Assembly (NCBI RefSeq): GCF_000695095.2
Contig: NZ_CP011454.1
Span: 2,108,001-2,172,000 of the forward strand
Direction: 5' to 3'
Origin: Gemmatimonas phototrophica
GTDB taxonomy: Bacteria; Gemmatimonadota; Gemmatimonadetes; Gemmatimonadales; Gemmatimonadaceae
DNA length: 64,000 nt
Shown: positions 38,281 to 47,440 of the stretch, in pieces
How the letters are laid out: each line of letters starts with the position of its first letter
Numbering within the stretch: the first letter of the stretch is position 1
Made by a program: the position numbers and the translations under genes
Notes under the pieces: model-generated
What the model saw: the letters and a program-made list of their open reading frames with translations, nothing else
Told to the model about the DNA's origin: nothing
Databases searched by the model: none

Positions 38281-39234
38281 TCAGGAGTTCTGAGAGGCCG
38301 ATTCGAGAAACTTCTCGATGTCCGCCACAGTGCTCACCGTCATGGTGCGCACTGCGGGAGCAATCCGCCGTGCCAATCCGGTCAACACCGCACCACTACC
38401 AATCTCCACGAACGTGGCATCCGGATGGCGTTCCGCCAAGGTGCGCATGACGCGCGTCCACTGCACGGGGGCGGTGAGCTGCTGGAGCAGCAGATCACGG
38501 GCCTGTTCGGCACTGGCGATGGGTTCGGCGTTCACATTCGCCACAACCGGGACCACCGGGTCGCGCCACGTTTCCGCGCTGAACGCCTCGGCAAGTCCCG
38601 CCACGGCGGGGGCCATTAAGGGCGAATGGAATGCGCCACTGACCGGCAAGGGCAAGCACCGCTTGGCGCCGGCCTCCTTCGCCAACTCCATGGCGCGCTC
38701 CACGCCGGCAACCTCGCCGGAAATGACCACCTGCTCTTCACTGTTGTAGTTGGCCGGCACCACCAGACCACGCTCGCGACTCGCCTGCGCGCACAAGCCG
38801 TCGATGGAGGCCGTCAGTACGCCCAGGATGGCCGCCATGGCTCCCGGACGCTGCACACCTTGCTCGTACATGAGCGTGCCACGCCGGCGCACGATACGGG
38901 CGGCGGCGGCAAGATCGAGGGTGCCGGTGACATGGTACGCCGAAAACTCACCCAAAGAGTGCCCGGCGGCGGCCGCCATGCGACCATCCATGGCGCTCCC
39001 GATCACCGCCCAAACGGCGGCACTGTGGGCGAGCAACGCCGGCTGCGCGTTCAGAGTACGCGTCAGCTCGTCGGCTGGCCCTTCAAAGGCCAGGGTCGAG
39101 AGCGCGGCGCCAACGGCATCATCGACGGCATGAAAGGCATCCCTAGCCGCGGGAAAGGCCTCATAGAGGTCCTTGCCCATGCCAACTTTCTGTGAACCCT
39201 GACCGGGGAGCAGGAACACGTATTGCATGGCCAT
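38281..39234 (-). CDS. fabD: Malonyl-CoA:ACP transacylase
   Basis: Loads malonate onto ACP. It starts YVFLLPGQGSQKVGMGKDLY. The nucleophile serine is in AAGHSLGEFSAYHV, and SGAFHSPLMAPAV holds the catalytic histidine. At 317 residues it is typical. It lies 63 bp downstream of fabH in the fab cluster. Confidence 0.97.
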   Translation of the reverse strand: MAMQYVFLLPGQGSQKVGMGKDLYEAFPAARDAFHAVDDAVGAALSTLAFEGPADELTRTLNAQPALLAHSAAVWAVIGSAMDGRMAAAAGHSLGEFSAYHVTGTLDLAAAARIVRRRGTLMYEQGVQRPGAMAAILGVLTASIDGLCAQASRERGLVVPANYNSEEQVVISGEVAGVERAMELAKEAGAKRCLPLPVSGAFHSPLMAPAVAGLAEAFSAETWRDPVVPVVANVNAEPIASAEQARDLLLQQLTAPVQWTRVMRTLAERHPDATFVEIGSGAVLTGLARRIAPAVRTMTVSTVADIEKFLESASQNS

Positions 39235-39297
39235 CGCGTTGCTGAAAGGCGGAGGTACGGGAACTGATATAAGCTGGAGGTTACGATCGTGCCGGCC

Positions 39298-40290
39298 TCA
39301 GAACCGGGCGACGATCGACCCCCAGGTAAAGCCGGCGCCAAAGGCGGCAAAGAGCACAGTGCTGCCCTCTTTGATGCGTCCCTGTTCCATGGCGTCGTTC
39401 AACGCGATCGGAATGGATGCCGCAGAGGTATTGCCAAACCGGTCCACGTTCACGAACACCTTCTCCATCGGGATGCCGGCGTGCTTTGCCGTTGCTTCGA
39501 TGATCCGGATATTCGCCTGGTGCGGAATGAGCAGATCCACATCGGCCGCCGTGAGGCGGGCGCTGTCCAGCGCGCGATCGGTAGCCTCGGCCATGGAGCG
39601 CACGGCGTGCTTGAACACTTCGCGCCCCGCCATGTGAATGAACTGCCGCTTCCCTACTTCTGGCGAGTACGGCTCGGCACCGCCACCGGCGGGACGCCAG
39701 AGCAGTTCCGCGAGGGCTCCGTCGGAACGCATGAAGGTGGACATGATGCCCTTGTCCTTCTTGTCTCCGCGAGCCCGCCGCAACACCGTGGCGCCGGCAC
39801 CATCGGCGAACAGAATGCAGGTGTTGCGATCGGTCCAGTCAACAATGGCACTGAGCTTTTCAGCGCCAATGACAAGCACGGTGTCAGCCGAACCGCTGGC
39901 GATCAGGGAGTCACCGACAATGGCGCCATACAGCCAGCCCGAGCAGGCGGACGCTACGTCGAAGGCAGCGGCGCGCGACGCGCCCAACGCGGTTTGTACT
40001 TCAACCGCCTGCGATGGCAACAGGTGATCGGGCGAAGCGGTGCCGCAGACAATTACATCGATTTCGCCGGCGGTGACGCCGGCTTTGGCCATGGCCTGCT
40101 GCGATGCCTTGGCGCACAGTGAGGTGAGCGACTCTCCCGGCTCCGCGATATGGCGCTGCCGGATACCGGTGCGCTCAATAATCCACTCGTCGTTGGTTTC
40201 GATCCCCATGGCGGCGAGGTCGTTGTTCGTAACGACCTTGGCCGGCACTGCGTGACCAGTGCCGGCGATATACGAGAACGGACGCTTCAT
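39298..40290 (-). CDS. fabH: Beta-ketoacyl-ACP synthase III
   Basis: Starts fatty-acid synthesis by joining acetyl-CoA (or branched acyl-CoA) to malonyl-ACP. The catalytic residues are cysteine in FDVASACSGWLYG, histidine in IPHQANIRIIEA and asparagine in FGNTSAASIPIAL. The 330 residues are normal. ATGA overlap with plsX. Confidence 0.97.
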   Translation of the reverse strand: MKRPFSYIAGTGHAVPAKVVTNNDLAAMGIETNDEWIIERTGIRQRHIAEPGESLTSLCAKASQQAMAKAGVTAGEIDVIVCGTASPDHLLPSQAVEVQTALGASRAAAFDVASACSGWLYGAIVGDSLIASGSADTVLVIGAEKLSAIVDWTDRNTCILFADGAGATVLRRARGDKKDKGIMSTFMRSDGALAELLWRPAGGGAEPYSPEVGKRQFIHMAGREVFKHAVRSMAEATDRALDSARLTAADVDLLIPHQANIRIIEATAKHAGIPMEKVFVNVDRFGNTSAASIPIALNDAMEQGRIKEGSTVLFAAFGAGFTWGSIVARF

Positions 40291-41327
40291 GTCGTGATTC
40301 CGGAGCCAGTGGTCGCGGGCATCGACTCAGCCAGTCGCCGCCCGATCTGTTCGGTCATCCCCGATTCGTGGGCGCGCAGCGCCACATGGATGGCATTCTT
40401 GATCGCCTTGGGGGAACTCTTGCCATGTGAGATGATGGAGACTCCGCGGACGCCCAGCAGCGGCGCGCCGCCGTATTCGTCCACATCAAGTTCCTTCAGC
40501 GAACCCGCCACTTCCCGCGCGTCGAGTCCGGCGACTTTGGACACCATGCCGATCAGCATGGGGCCAATGCTTTCGTAGAACTTGAGGAGGATGTTGCCGG
40601 TAAACCCATCGCAGACCACCACGTCAATCGGACCGCGGTCGCAGACGCCCTTGGGCAGGTCGCGCCCCTCGACATTGCCGAGAAAGTTGATTCCGGCATG
40701 GAGCAGACGCTGGTGGGCTTCCTTCACGGCGAGATTGCCTTTTTCCGGCTCTTCGCCAATGGACAGTAGGCCCACCGCGGGATTGCTCCGGTCGAGCAGT
40801 GCCTGCGCGTAGACGGTCCCGATACGGGCGAACTGCACCAGTTCTTCCGGGGCACAGTCGACATTGGCCCCCACATCGAGCACCAGAATGGGCTGCCGAG
40901 CGGTAGGGAAAATGGTCCCGATGGCCGGGCGCGTGAGCCCGGTGTGCAGTTTGAGCAACACCAAAGACGCGGCCATCTGCGCGCCGGTATTGCCGGCGGA
41001 GACGAACGCGTGTGCCTGGCCTTCGGCGACCCGCTTGATGCCGATGACCATTGAGCTATTGGGTTTTCGACGCAGGGCAGCCGACGGCTTGTCGGTCATG
41101 TCCACTACTTCGGGCGCTTCGACGATGGTCAGTCGGTCCCGAACATGAGCGACCGAGGCAAACTCCTCACGGAGTAATCCGTCGAGTTCGGCCTCGATGA
41201 CGGCCGTTTGGCCGACGAGCTCAATGTGGTGGTCGGGCCCCAGCGCGCTGAGCGCATGGAGGGCGCCCGCGATGGGGGCCCGGGGGGCAAAGTCTCCCCC
41301 CATGGCATCCACAGCGATGCGCGCCAA
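40287..41327 (-). CDS. plsX: Phosphate acyltransferase PlsX
   Basis: Makes acyl-phosphate from acyl-ACP for PlsY, linking fatty acid and phospholipid synthesis. The 346 residues begin RIAVDAMGGDFAP and contain VSAGNTGAQMAASLVLLK, VLDVGANVDCAPEELVQFA and CDGFTGNILLKFYE. The plsX-fabH-fabD-fabG-acpP-fabF order is the classical one, preceded by rpmF. Confidence 0.97.
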   Translation of the reverse strand: MARIAVDAMGGDFAPRAPIAGALHALSALGPDHHIELVGQTAVIEAELDGLLREEFASVAHVRDRLTIVEAPEVVDMTDKPSAALRRKPNSSMVIGIKRVAEGQAHAFVSAGNTGAQMAASLVLLKLHTGLTRPAIGTIFPTARQPILVLDVGANVDCAPEELVQFARIGTVYAQALLDRSNPAVGLLSIGEEPEKGNLAVKEAHQRLLHAGINFLGNVEGRDLPKGVCDRGPIDVVVCDGFTGNILLKFYESIGPMLIGMVSKVAGLDAREVAGSLKELDVDEYGGAPLLGVRGVSIISHGKSSPKAIKNAIHVALRAHESGMTEQIGRRLAESMPATTGSGITT

Positions 41328-41329
41328 GC

Positions 41330-41512
41330 TTACGCTTCCTGCGCCGTTACCCGCTGCTCACCCGCATAGTACCCACAGTCCGCGCAAACGCGGTGCGGGC
41401 GCTTGGCCGTGCCACACTGCGGGCACGACTGAATCACGATGGCGGGCGCGGTCTTGTGCGTGTTGCGGGCGCGCTTCCGCCGCTTGGATGTACGGCGCTT
41501 CGGTACGGCCAT
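41330..41512 (-). CDS. rpmF: 50S ribosomal protein L32
   Basis: Sixty residues: a basic start AVPKRRTSKRRKRARN and a zinc ribbon of two pairs, CPQCG and CADCG, making it a zinc-containing (C+) form. It ends 2 bp before plsX and follows the YceD-like gene, the arrangement found in many bacteria. Confidence 0.98.
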   Translation of the reverse strand: MAVPKRRTSKRRKRARNTHKTAPAIVIQSCPQCGTAKRPHRVCADCGYYAGEQRVTAQEA

Positions 41513-41557
41513 GGGATGCTGACCTGACTTTTTGAGACGTAAGAACCGACAAGGGGC

Positions 41558-42058
41558 TCAGCGCAGATTGCGCAAAGCGTCCCATCGGGGATCAGAGGGT
41601 GGAGGACAGGTGCAATCCCCCGTGTTGCGATCGGCACCGCAGGACGGACAGAGTCCCTGGCACTCCTCCCGACACAGCGCAAACGCCGGAACGGCCAACA
41701 GCCATTCCTCGCGCAACGCCGGGCGAAGATCGAGTTCCCGTTCGCCTGCAGGGATCAGCACGACATCGTCCTCTTCAGCGACGTCGAGATTCGACTCCGC
41801 AAAGAGCAACTGCACATCATCCGACACCTGCGTGGTGACGTCGGTCAGGCACCGCCTGCACGTCGTCTCCGCCATACCTTCAAACCGGCCGCTGAAGTAA
41901 AAGCGACCTTGCCCGGCACTGGAGAGGCGGCCAGTCACGTGCACCCCGGGATCAACCGGACGTGAATCACCCTCCCCCCATACGGAATCCGCCCCGTCCA
42001 GCAGACTATCGACGCTCTCGGCGCGGGATTCCAACGTGCGGATGTCAAAGCACAGCAT
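41558..42058 (-). CDS. YceD/DUF177 family protein
   Basis: A conserved 166-residue protein usually located upstream of rpmF. In other organisms it is linked to 23S rRNA or ribosome biogenesis. The ATG at 42058 (MLCFDIRTLES) is chosen over a longer frame to 42124 that would cover the hairpins upstream. It contains the cysteine pair in ETTCRRCLTDV, the acidic stretch FAESNLDVAEEDDVV, and a C-terminal zinc-ribbon-like set (CREECQGLCPSCG, CTC) that suggests metal binding. Function remains inferred from context. Confidence 0.9.
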   Translation of the reverse strand: MLCFDIRTLESRAESVDSLLDGADSVWGEGDSRPVDPGVHVTGRLSSAGQGRFYFSGRFEGMAETTCRRCLTDVTTQVSDDVQLLFAESNLDVAEEDDVVLIPAGERELDLRPALREEWLLAVPAFALCREECQGLCPSCGADRNTGDCTCPPPSDPRWDALRNLR

Positions 42059-42074
42059 AGCCGTGTAACGTAGA

Positions 42075-42115
42075 GCGCCAGCCCCCGTCACACAAGGGCT
42101 GGCGCCGCTTTTTTT
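42075..42115 (+). terminator. Terminator-like hairpin pointing rightward
   Basis: A perfect 10-bp stem (GCGCCAGCCC with GGGCTGGCGC, 11-base loop) is followed by CGC and seven T residues on the + strand. No + strand gene lies to its left for over 12 kb, so either it blocks antisense transcription from the YceD-like gene or it acts as a structured leader on the - strand. Confidence 0.6.
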
Positions 42116-42118
42116 CAC

Positions 42119-42152
42119 CCGCACGGCGGCGCCAAGTGACGCCGCCGTGCGG
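42119..42152 (-). terminator. 13-bp hairpin downstream of ndk
   Basis: CCGCACGGCGGCG pairs perfectly with CGCCGCCGTGCGG around an 8-base loop, 42 bp past the ndk stop. On the - strand it is followed by GTGAAAAAAAGC, lacking a T-run, so it is a weak terminator candidate or an mRNA end protector. Confidence 0.5.
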
Positions 42153-42194
42153 AGTTAGCCAACGGGCCGGGAGAACCGCCCCGCCCGGATCGCC

Positions 42195-42617
42195 TTACGC
42201 AATCACGTCGGCTTCGGCAAAGAAGAACCGCGCCTCACGGGCGGCGTTTTCGTCGGAGTCGGAGGCATGAATGGCGTTCTTCCCCTTCGACTCAGCGTAC
42301 AGCTTGCGGACGGTGCCTTCGGCGGCCTCAGCCGGGTCGGTCGCGCCAATGGCCGTACGGAGCGAGGCCACCGCGTCGTCCTTCTCAAGGATCAGCGGCA
42401 TGCAGGGGCCACTGGTCATGAATTCCACCAGTTCGCCGTAGAACGGGCGGGCGGCGTGGACTTCGTAGAACGCGCCGGCCTGGGCCGTCGTCATGTGCAT
42501 GACGCGGGCCGCCTTTACCGCAAAGCCCTGCTTTTCGAGGAGGGCGACGATGTTGCCCGCGTTGCCCGCGCCAAAGGCGTCAGGCTTGATGATGGTAAGG
42601 GTGCGACGACCGGCCAT
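42195..42617 (-). CDS. ndk: Nucleoside diphosphate kinase
   Basis: Balances nucleoside triphosphates by phosphate transfer through a histidine. The 140 residues include [10 protein letters not shown] at the start and the active-site histidine in [12 protein letters not shown] near the end, as in all NDKs. It follows sucD by 98 bp and may share its transcript, a coupling seen in other bacteria where NDK associates with succinyl-CoA synthetase. Confidence 0.98.
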   Translation of the reverse strand: MAGRRTLTIIKPDAFGAGNAGNIVALLEKQGFAVKAARVMHMTTAQAGAFYEVHAARPFYGELVEFMTSGPCMPLILEKDDAVASLRTAIGATDPAEAAEGTVRKLYAESKGKNAIHASDSDENAAREARFFFAEADVIA

Positions 42618-42715
42618 GGTCTGGTGTTGGGCAGAGGGTTGAACGACGGCGCCGGAAAACAGGCGCGGCGGGAGCCAGTGGCCCCCGCCGCGCGGAAGAT
42701 AACCAACCCGGGCGC

Positions 42716-43588
42716 TTAGGAAAGCCGCGCCTTGATCAGCTCCACAAAGTCGATCGGACGCTGGGCGACGCCCATGCCCGCCGCCTTGAACGAATCGATC
42801 TTCTCCGCCGCCGTCCCGGCCGACCCGGAAATGATCGCGCCCGCATGGCCCATACGGCGGCCTGGCGGGGCGGTCTGACCGGCGATGAAGCCCACGACCG
42901 GCTTGGTCATGTGGTTCTTCACGAAATCCGCCGCTTCCTGTTCGTCGGTGCCACCAATTTCGCCCATCATGGCAACGGCCTTGGTGTTCGGATCAGCTTC
43001 GAACGCCGCGAGGCAATCGATGAAATTGGTGCCGTTGATCGGGTCACCACCGATGCCGACGCACGTGCTCTGGCCGATGCCGGCCTTGGTCAGCGCGTTC
43101 ACCACTTCGTACGTCAGCGTGCCGGAGCGGCTCACCACACCCACGGGTCCCGGCGCGCAAATGCGACCCGGAATGATGCCCACCTTGCTCTGCCCCGGCG
43201 TAATGAGCCCCGGGCAGTTGGGGCCGAGCAGGCGTGCGCCATGCTCCTTCACGTACGGATACACCTTGGTCATGTCCAAAACGGGCACGCCTTCGGTGAT
43301 GCACACGATGAACTTCACACCCGCTGCAGCGGCTTCCATGATCGCATCGGCCGCGTACATGGGCGGCACGTAGATCACGGACGTGTTGGCGCCGGTGGCC
43401 TGCACGGCATCATACACGGTGTCGAAAATCGGCGCGGTGCCCTCAAACGTCTGGCCACCCTTACCCGGTGTGACGCCGGCCACGACCTGCGTGCCGTATT
43501 CGATCATCTGCTTGGCATGGAACGAGCCGTCGCGGCCCGTGATGCCCTGCACCACCAGCTTGGTGCTGTTGTCGATGAAGATGCTCAT
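42716..43588 (-). CDS. sucD: Succinyl-CoA synthetase alpha subunit
   Basis: TCA-cycle enzyme making ATP or GTP from succinyl-CoA. The 290 residues start [20 protein letters not shown] (CoA site) and contain the phospho-histidine in [11 protein letters not shown] and the CoA-binding [11 protein letters not shown] region. The ATG at 43588 overlaps the sucC stop (ATGA). A longer upstream frame is only a shadow of sucC. Confidence 0.98.
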   Translation of the reverse strand: MSIFIDNSTKLVVQGITGRDGSFHAKQMIEYGTQVVAGVTPGKGGQTFEGTAPIFDTVYDAVQATGANTSVIYVPPMYAADAIMEAAAAGVKFIVCITEGVPVLDMTKVYPYVKEHGARLLGPNCPGLITPGQSKVGIIPGRICAPGPVGVVSRSGTLTYEVVNALTKAGIGQSTCVGIGGDPINGTNFIDCLAAFEADPNTKAVAMMGEIGGTDEQEAADFVKNHMTKPVVGFIAGQTAPPGRRMGHAGAIISGSAGTAAEKIDSFKAAGMGVAQRPIDFVELIKARLS

Positions 43589-44730
43589 GCGGCACCTCCC
43601 TTGGTGGCAAGTTCCACGGCGCGCTGCACGGCCGAATCCATGTCGCTCGAGGCGGCGAAACCGTTCTCCTCCAGGATCTTCAGGGCGATCTCCTCGTTGG
43701 TGCCGGTGAGGCGAATGACAATCGGCACCTTGAGCGGATTCTGCTTGGTGGCGGTCACGATGCCGTTCGCCACGTCGTCGGTGCGCGTGATGCCACCGAA
43801 GATGTTGAACAGAATGCACTTCACGTTCGGATCCGACGTGATGATGCGCAGCGCGTTCACGACCTTTTCCGGATTCGACGAACCGCCGATGTCGAGGAAG
43901 TTGGCCGGATCGCCGCCGTAGTACTTCACGAGGTCCATCGTGGCCATGGCCAGGCCGGCGCCGTTCACCACGCAGCCCACGTTGCCATCGAGCTTGATGA
44001 ACGTGAGGTTCGCGTTGCGCGCGTCCACTTCGCTGGGCGCTTCCGACGACTCGTCGCGCAGCGCCGAGATCTCGGGGCGGCGATCGAGTTCATTGTCGTC
44101 GATCACCATCTTGCCATCGACGGCAATGAGCTCACCCTGCGGCGTCATCACGAGCGGGTTGATTTCGGCCAGCGAGCAGCCGGCGTTCATGAACGCCGTG
44201 TACAACCGCTGCATGATCTTGGCCGCCTGACGCGCCAGCTTCACATCCTTGTACAGAAAGAAGCCCATGCGCATGGCTTCGAAGGGCAGTAGGCCGTAGC
44301 GCGTGTCCACCGGATAGTAGAGAATCTTTTCCGGCGTGCTCGCGGCTACTTCTTCGATGTCGATACCACCGGCCGCCGAGACCATGAAGACGGGCTTCTT
44401 GGTCGCGCGATCCACGATGATGCCCACGTAGGCTTCGGACCCGATGTCCGCGGCCACGGTGACCAGCACCTTCTCCACCGTGAGATCCTTGATGGTCATC
44501 CCGAGAATGGCCTGCGCCTTTTCCTTGGCGGCCTCCGGGGTGGGACAGAACTTCACGCCACCGGCCTTGCCGCGACCGCCGGCATGGACCTGGGCCTTGA
44601 CCATAACGGCGGTGCCATAGCGCGTGGCAATGGCTTCCGCTTGCTCCGGCGTCGTGGCGACTTCGCCGGGCGGGATCGGCACACCGGCCGCCCGCAACAG
44701 CTCTTTCGCCTGATACTCGTGTAGGTTCAC
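43585..44730 (-). CDS. sucC: Succinyl-CoA synthetase beta subunit
   Basis: ATP-grasp subunit partner of SucD. The 381 residues begin [19 protein letters not shown], with [18 protein letters not shown] (nucleotide site), [18 protein letters not shown], and [17 protein letters not shown] in the C-terminal domain. The start is GTG at 44730 with a TGGAG ribosome-binding site. Confidence 0.98.
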   Translation of the reverse strand: MNLHEYQAKELLRAAGVPIPPGEVATTPEQAEAIATRYGTAVMVKAQVHAGGRGKAGGVKFCPTPEAAKEKAQAILGMTIKDLTVEKVLVTVAADIGSEAYVGIIVDRATKKPVFMVSAAGGIDIEEVAASTPEKILYYPVDTRYGLLPFEAMRMGFFLYKDVKLARQAAKIMQRLYTAFMNAGCSLAEINPLVMTPQGELIAVDGKMVIDDNELDRRPEISALRDESSEAPSEVDARNANLTFIKLDGNVGCVVNGAGLAMATMDLVKYYGGDPANFLDIGGSSNPEKVVNALRIITSDPNVKCILFNIFGGITRTDDVANGIVTATKQNPLKVPIVIRLTGTNEEIALKILEENGFAASSDMDSAVQRAVELATKGGAA

Positions 44731-44765
44731 GTGGTCTCCACGTTCTGGGGAATGTCAGCGGTTCA

Positions 44766-44795
44766 ATGCTAGGTGGTCGTACCTGTCGTCAACAA
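44766..44795 (-). promoter_or_regulatory. Candidate promoter for sucC-sucD-ndk
   Basis: On the - strand the -10 is TAGCAT (44771-44766). The -35 may be TTGACG (44792-44787, 15-bp spacer) or TTGTTG (44795-44790, 18-bp spacer). It lies about 36 bp before the sucC GTG. Confidence 0.45.
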
Positions 44796-44872
44796 TACAC
44801 GTATTGCCAACTGTTCAGGCCCGTCCTGACGGAAAAGTTGCCGTGAACCGGCGACAACTTTCCCGGCCGCAA

Positions 44873-47419
44873 TCACTGCGGCGGTCTACCCAAGGCCCGT
44901 CCGAGGCTGTCAAATGCCGCCCCGAACGCGCTCCAGTTTCCTTGTTTCATCGCGTGTCGCATCGCGTCGTACCAACGTGCGGCGACATCATCGGTGCCCT
45001 CCCAATCGACCACCGGGGCGGGTGAGCCGGGGAGCAGGCCACCCGACACACGCTCCCCCAACATCGTCAGCGCGTCGGCCAGCGTCGCTCCCGCCCCCAC
45101 GGCCACCCCATCGGTTACCAACACGCGCGCCAGGACCAGCCGGCCATCACCTCGTGTCAGCTGCACGGTCTGCACGAGCAGCAGGCCGCGCGACGTGACC
45201 AGAGGTTCGGCGCGTCCAAGACGTACGCGCGCCTCACGCCGGCCGCTGTCGGCGGGCGCCGGCTGCGCACTGTCACTAAAGGCCCGGAGGCGCTCCAGCA
45301 GTGTGGGCCAGCGTTGCCCTCCTGCGGCAGCGGGGCTCCACCACACCATCTGGTCCGCGCCACCGGTGACGGTGGCCACCCCCGCCACGTCGTCATTCGC
45401 GGACAGGAGTGCGACACTCCAAGCCAGACGTGTCGTGGCTCCCTGCTCAACGAGAAACGGGGCCGGCTCTCCTCCCGCCAACGCACTGTCCGGGAAATGG
45501 CGCTGCTGAGAGCCATCTGCCCGCGAGCCAAAGCGGGCAAAGGTGCGCAGTTGCGCGATCGCCCCGTCGGTTGCCGGGGGGATCGCGGCCAGAAGAGAGA
45601 GCGGAAGCGCTGAGGCTGGAGAGTATACCGCCGGCACACGGGCCATCCAGGTGCGCGCGAGGGCATCGGGACGTGGCGCGGCCACCAGGCGCACCCGCCC
45701 GGTGCCAGCGTCTACCACCGCGGTGGCGGCACGCTTGAAGTACGAATAGATCCCGCCGGCCACCTGCCATCGCTGGCTGAGCGGATAGCGATCTGACGCG
45801 CTGTAAAGATGCAGGATCCAGTAGAGGCGATCCCCGTCGCGGACGGGATACACGTGCGCCCCCTGCACAAACACCGGTGCCAGTCGCCGAATGCGTTCAC
45901 GCACGTCGCGATGGGTCACCAGCAACGGCGCCCCGCTGACCGAATCGGCTTTGAGCAGGGCCAGGTCGCGCATGGCCCAGGCGTGGGCGAGCCGCGCCTG
46001 CGGGGTGTCCAGCATCGCCCCCTGCACCTCCGGAGCGTCCGCGGCATCCAGCAAGCGTGCGCCCTGGACCCCCGGGCCGACAAGCGGCCACGGACCACGC
46101 GCGTCTTCGTCGGCGGTACCCCACGGCGCCACGGTGCTGTCGCGCACCACGGGGTGTGTCGCGTCCACGACTGACAGTTTCCACGGTTCCACATCGGACA
46201 GTGGCCGAAGAACGCGCAGCGCCGACAGTCGCCCGTTTATCATCGCCCATCCGGGAGCCGCCGCATCGACCAGAGAGGGGGCCGCCGTGCTGCCCTGTGC
46301 TACTCCCGGGCGGGGCGCCCCTGAGGCCGCCTCTCCAAGCCCCTGCGCCAGCGTCAGCGCATCCCACAGGCTGGTCCGCTGCGGGAGAGTCGCGGTCCTG
46401 GTTGGCACGGGCGCGGCCACGCCCGTGTCTGCAGCCACCAGGCGGATGGCGTCCACATCGAACGCCCGGCGACTGTACAGCGCGCGCGCCGCGACATAAT
46501 CCCCATCGCGTCGCGCGGGGTCCCCAAGAAGATCGCCGCGCGCCAACACCGCGGGCACCACATGCCGTAGCCCAACAGCCGCGACGAGCACGATCGTCAG
46601 GGTCACGAACGCCGCCCGCAAGTGTCCCGCCCACCCGGTTCGCAAAATGATCAGCGCGGCGATGGCCGACCCGTACGACAGGACGGCATCCATGCGCAAG
46701 GTGACGCGGTGATCGACCCGCAGGAACAGTCCGTCGGGTCCGCTTCCCTGCAAGAGCAAGTCGAAGCCGTCCAGTCGGTAGCTCCACGCCAGCAGCAGGA
46801 GTACCAGCGCGCCGAGTACACTGAGATGCCGACGCACATGATTGGAGGCCGCCAGTCGGCGTCCTTCCAGGCGGAGGGACCGGGTGAGGGCGTACAGGAC
46901 CAGGACCATGGCCGTGAGCGACACCACATTCACCAGCGACCACACATATAGCGTTTCTTCGAATGGCAGCCAGTAGACGTAGTGGCCGAGATCGCGATCG
47001 AAGATCCCTTCAATTTCACCGAACGGCAGCCCGTGGCGGACCAGTGCCAGCGTTTCCCAGTTGGTGAGCGGCACGGCCAGCACCGCGCCAACCAGCAGCG
47101 CCAACACAATGGTCACCGACAGGAGTCGTTTGCCGGGGACCATGGCCGTCAGCTCGATATTCGCCACCCGTGAGGGAATGGCCACGGCATGGATGGTCTG
47201 CCGAACGGCATGCAGATTCGCAAAGGCAAACAGCGATCCCGCCACCCATGCGCCCCCCTGCAGCAACAGCGTATCGACCACCTGTTCCCAGAACAGCGCC
47301 GGTGCACCGATCGACGCGAACCATGCATGATCAACCACCAAAGCCGTGGCCGTGCGCCCCACAAGGAGGAGCACGGCGGCAATGGCCGCACCGATGAGCA
47401 GCCAAGCCCGGGCGCCCAT
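44873..47419 (-). CDS. UPF0182 family large membrane protein
   Basis: An 848-residue protein with about seven N-terminal transmembrane helices (first ARAWLLIGAAIAAVLLLVG) in the first 300 residues, followed by a long extracytoplasmic domain. The whole resembles UPF0182 (PF03699), a family of unknown function. Matching parts include WLPFEETLYVWSLVNV and, in the soluble part, VHPVRDG-like and RLYWILHLYSASDRYPLS segments. It lies 21 bp after the phosphohexomutase and may be cotranscribed with it. A possible imperfect hairpin follows the stop in the gap before sucC. Confidence 0.85.
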   Translation of the reverse strand: MGARAWLLIGAAIAAVLLLVGRTATALVVDHAWFASIGAPALFWEQVVDTLLLQGGAWVAGSLFAFANLHAVRQTIHAVAIPSRVANIELTAMVPGKRLLSVTIVLALLVGAVLAVPLTNWETLALVRHGLPFGEIEGIFDRDLGHYVYWLPFEETLYVWSLVNVVSLTAMVLVLYALTRSLRLEGRRLAASNHVRRHLSVLGALVLLLLAWSYRLDGFDLLLQGSGPDGLFLRVDHRVTLRMDAVLSYGSAIAALIILRTGWAGHLRAAFVTLTIVLVAAVGLRHVVPAVLARGDLLGDPARRDGDYVAARALYSRRAFDVDAIRLVAADTGVAAPVPTRTATLPQRTSLWDALTLAQGLGEAASGAPRPGVAQGSTAAPSLVDAAAPGWAMINGRLSALRVLRPLSDVEPWKLSVVDATHPVVRDSTVAPWGTADEDARGPWPLVGPGVQGARLLDAADAPEVQGAMLDTPQARLAHAWAMRDLALLKADSVSGAPLLVTHRDVRERIRRLAPVFVQGAHVYPVRDGDRLYWILHLYSASDRYPLSQRWQVAGGIYSYFKRAATAVVDAGTGRVRLVAAPRPDALARTWMARVPAVYSPASALPLSLLAAIPPATDGAIAQLRTFARFGSRADGSQQRHFPDSALAGGEPAPFLVEQGATTRLAWSVALLSANDDVAGVATVTGGADQMVWWSPAAAGGQRWPTLLERLRAFSDSAQPAPADSGRREARVRLGRAEPLVTSRGLLLVQTVQLTRGDGRLVLARVLVTDGVAVGAGATLADALTMLGERVSGGLLPGSPAPVVDWEGTDDVAARWYDAMRHAMKQGNWSAFGAAFDSLGRALGRPPQ

Positions 47420-47440
47420 GTCAGTGCTTCCGGCGGGTAA

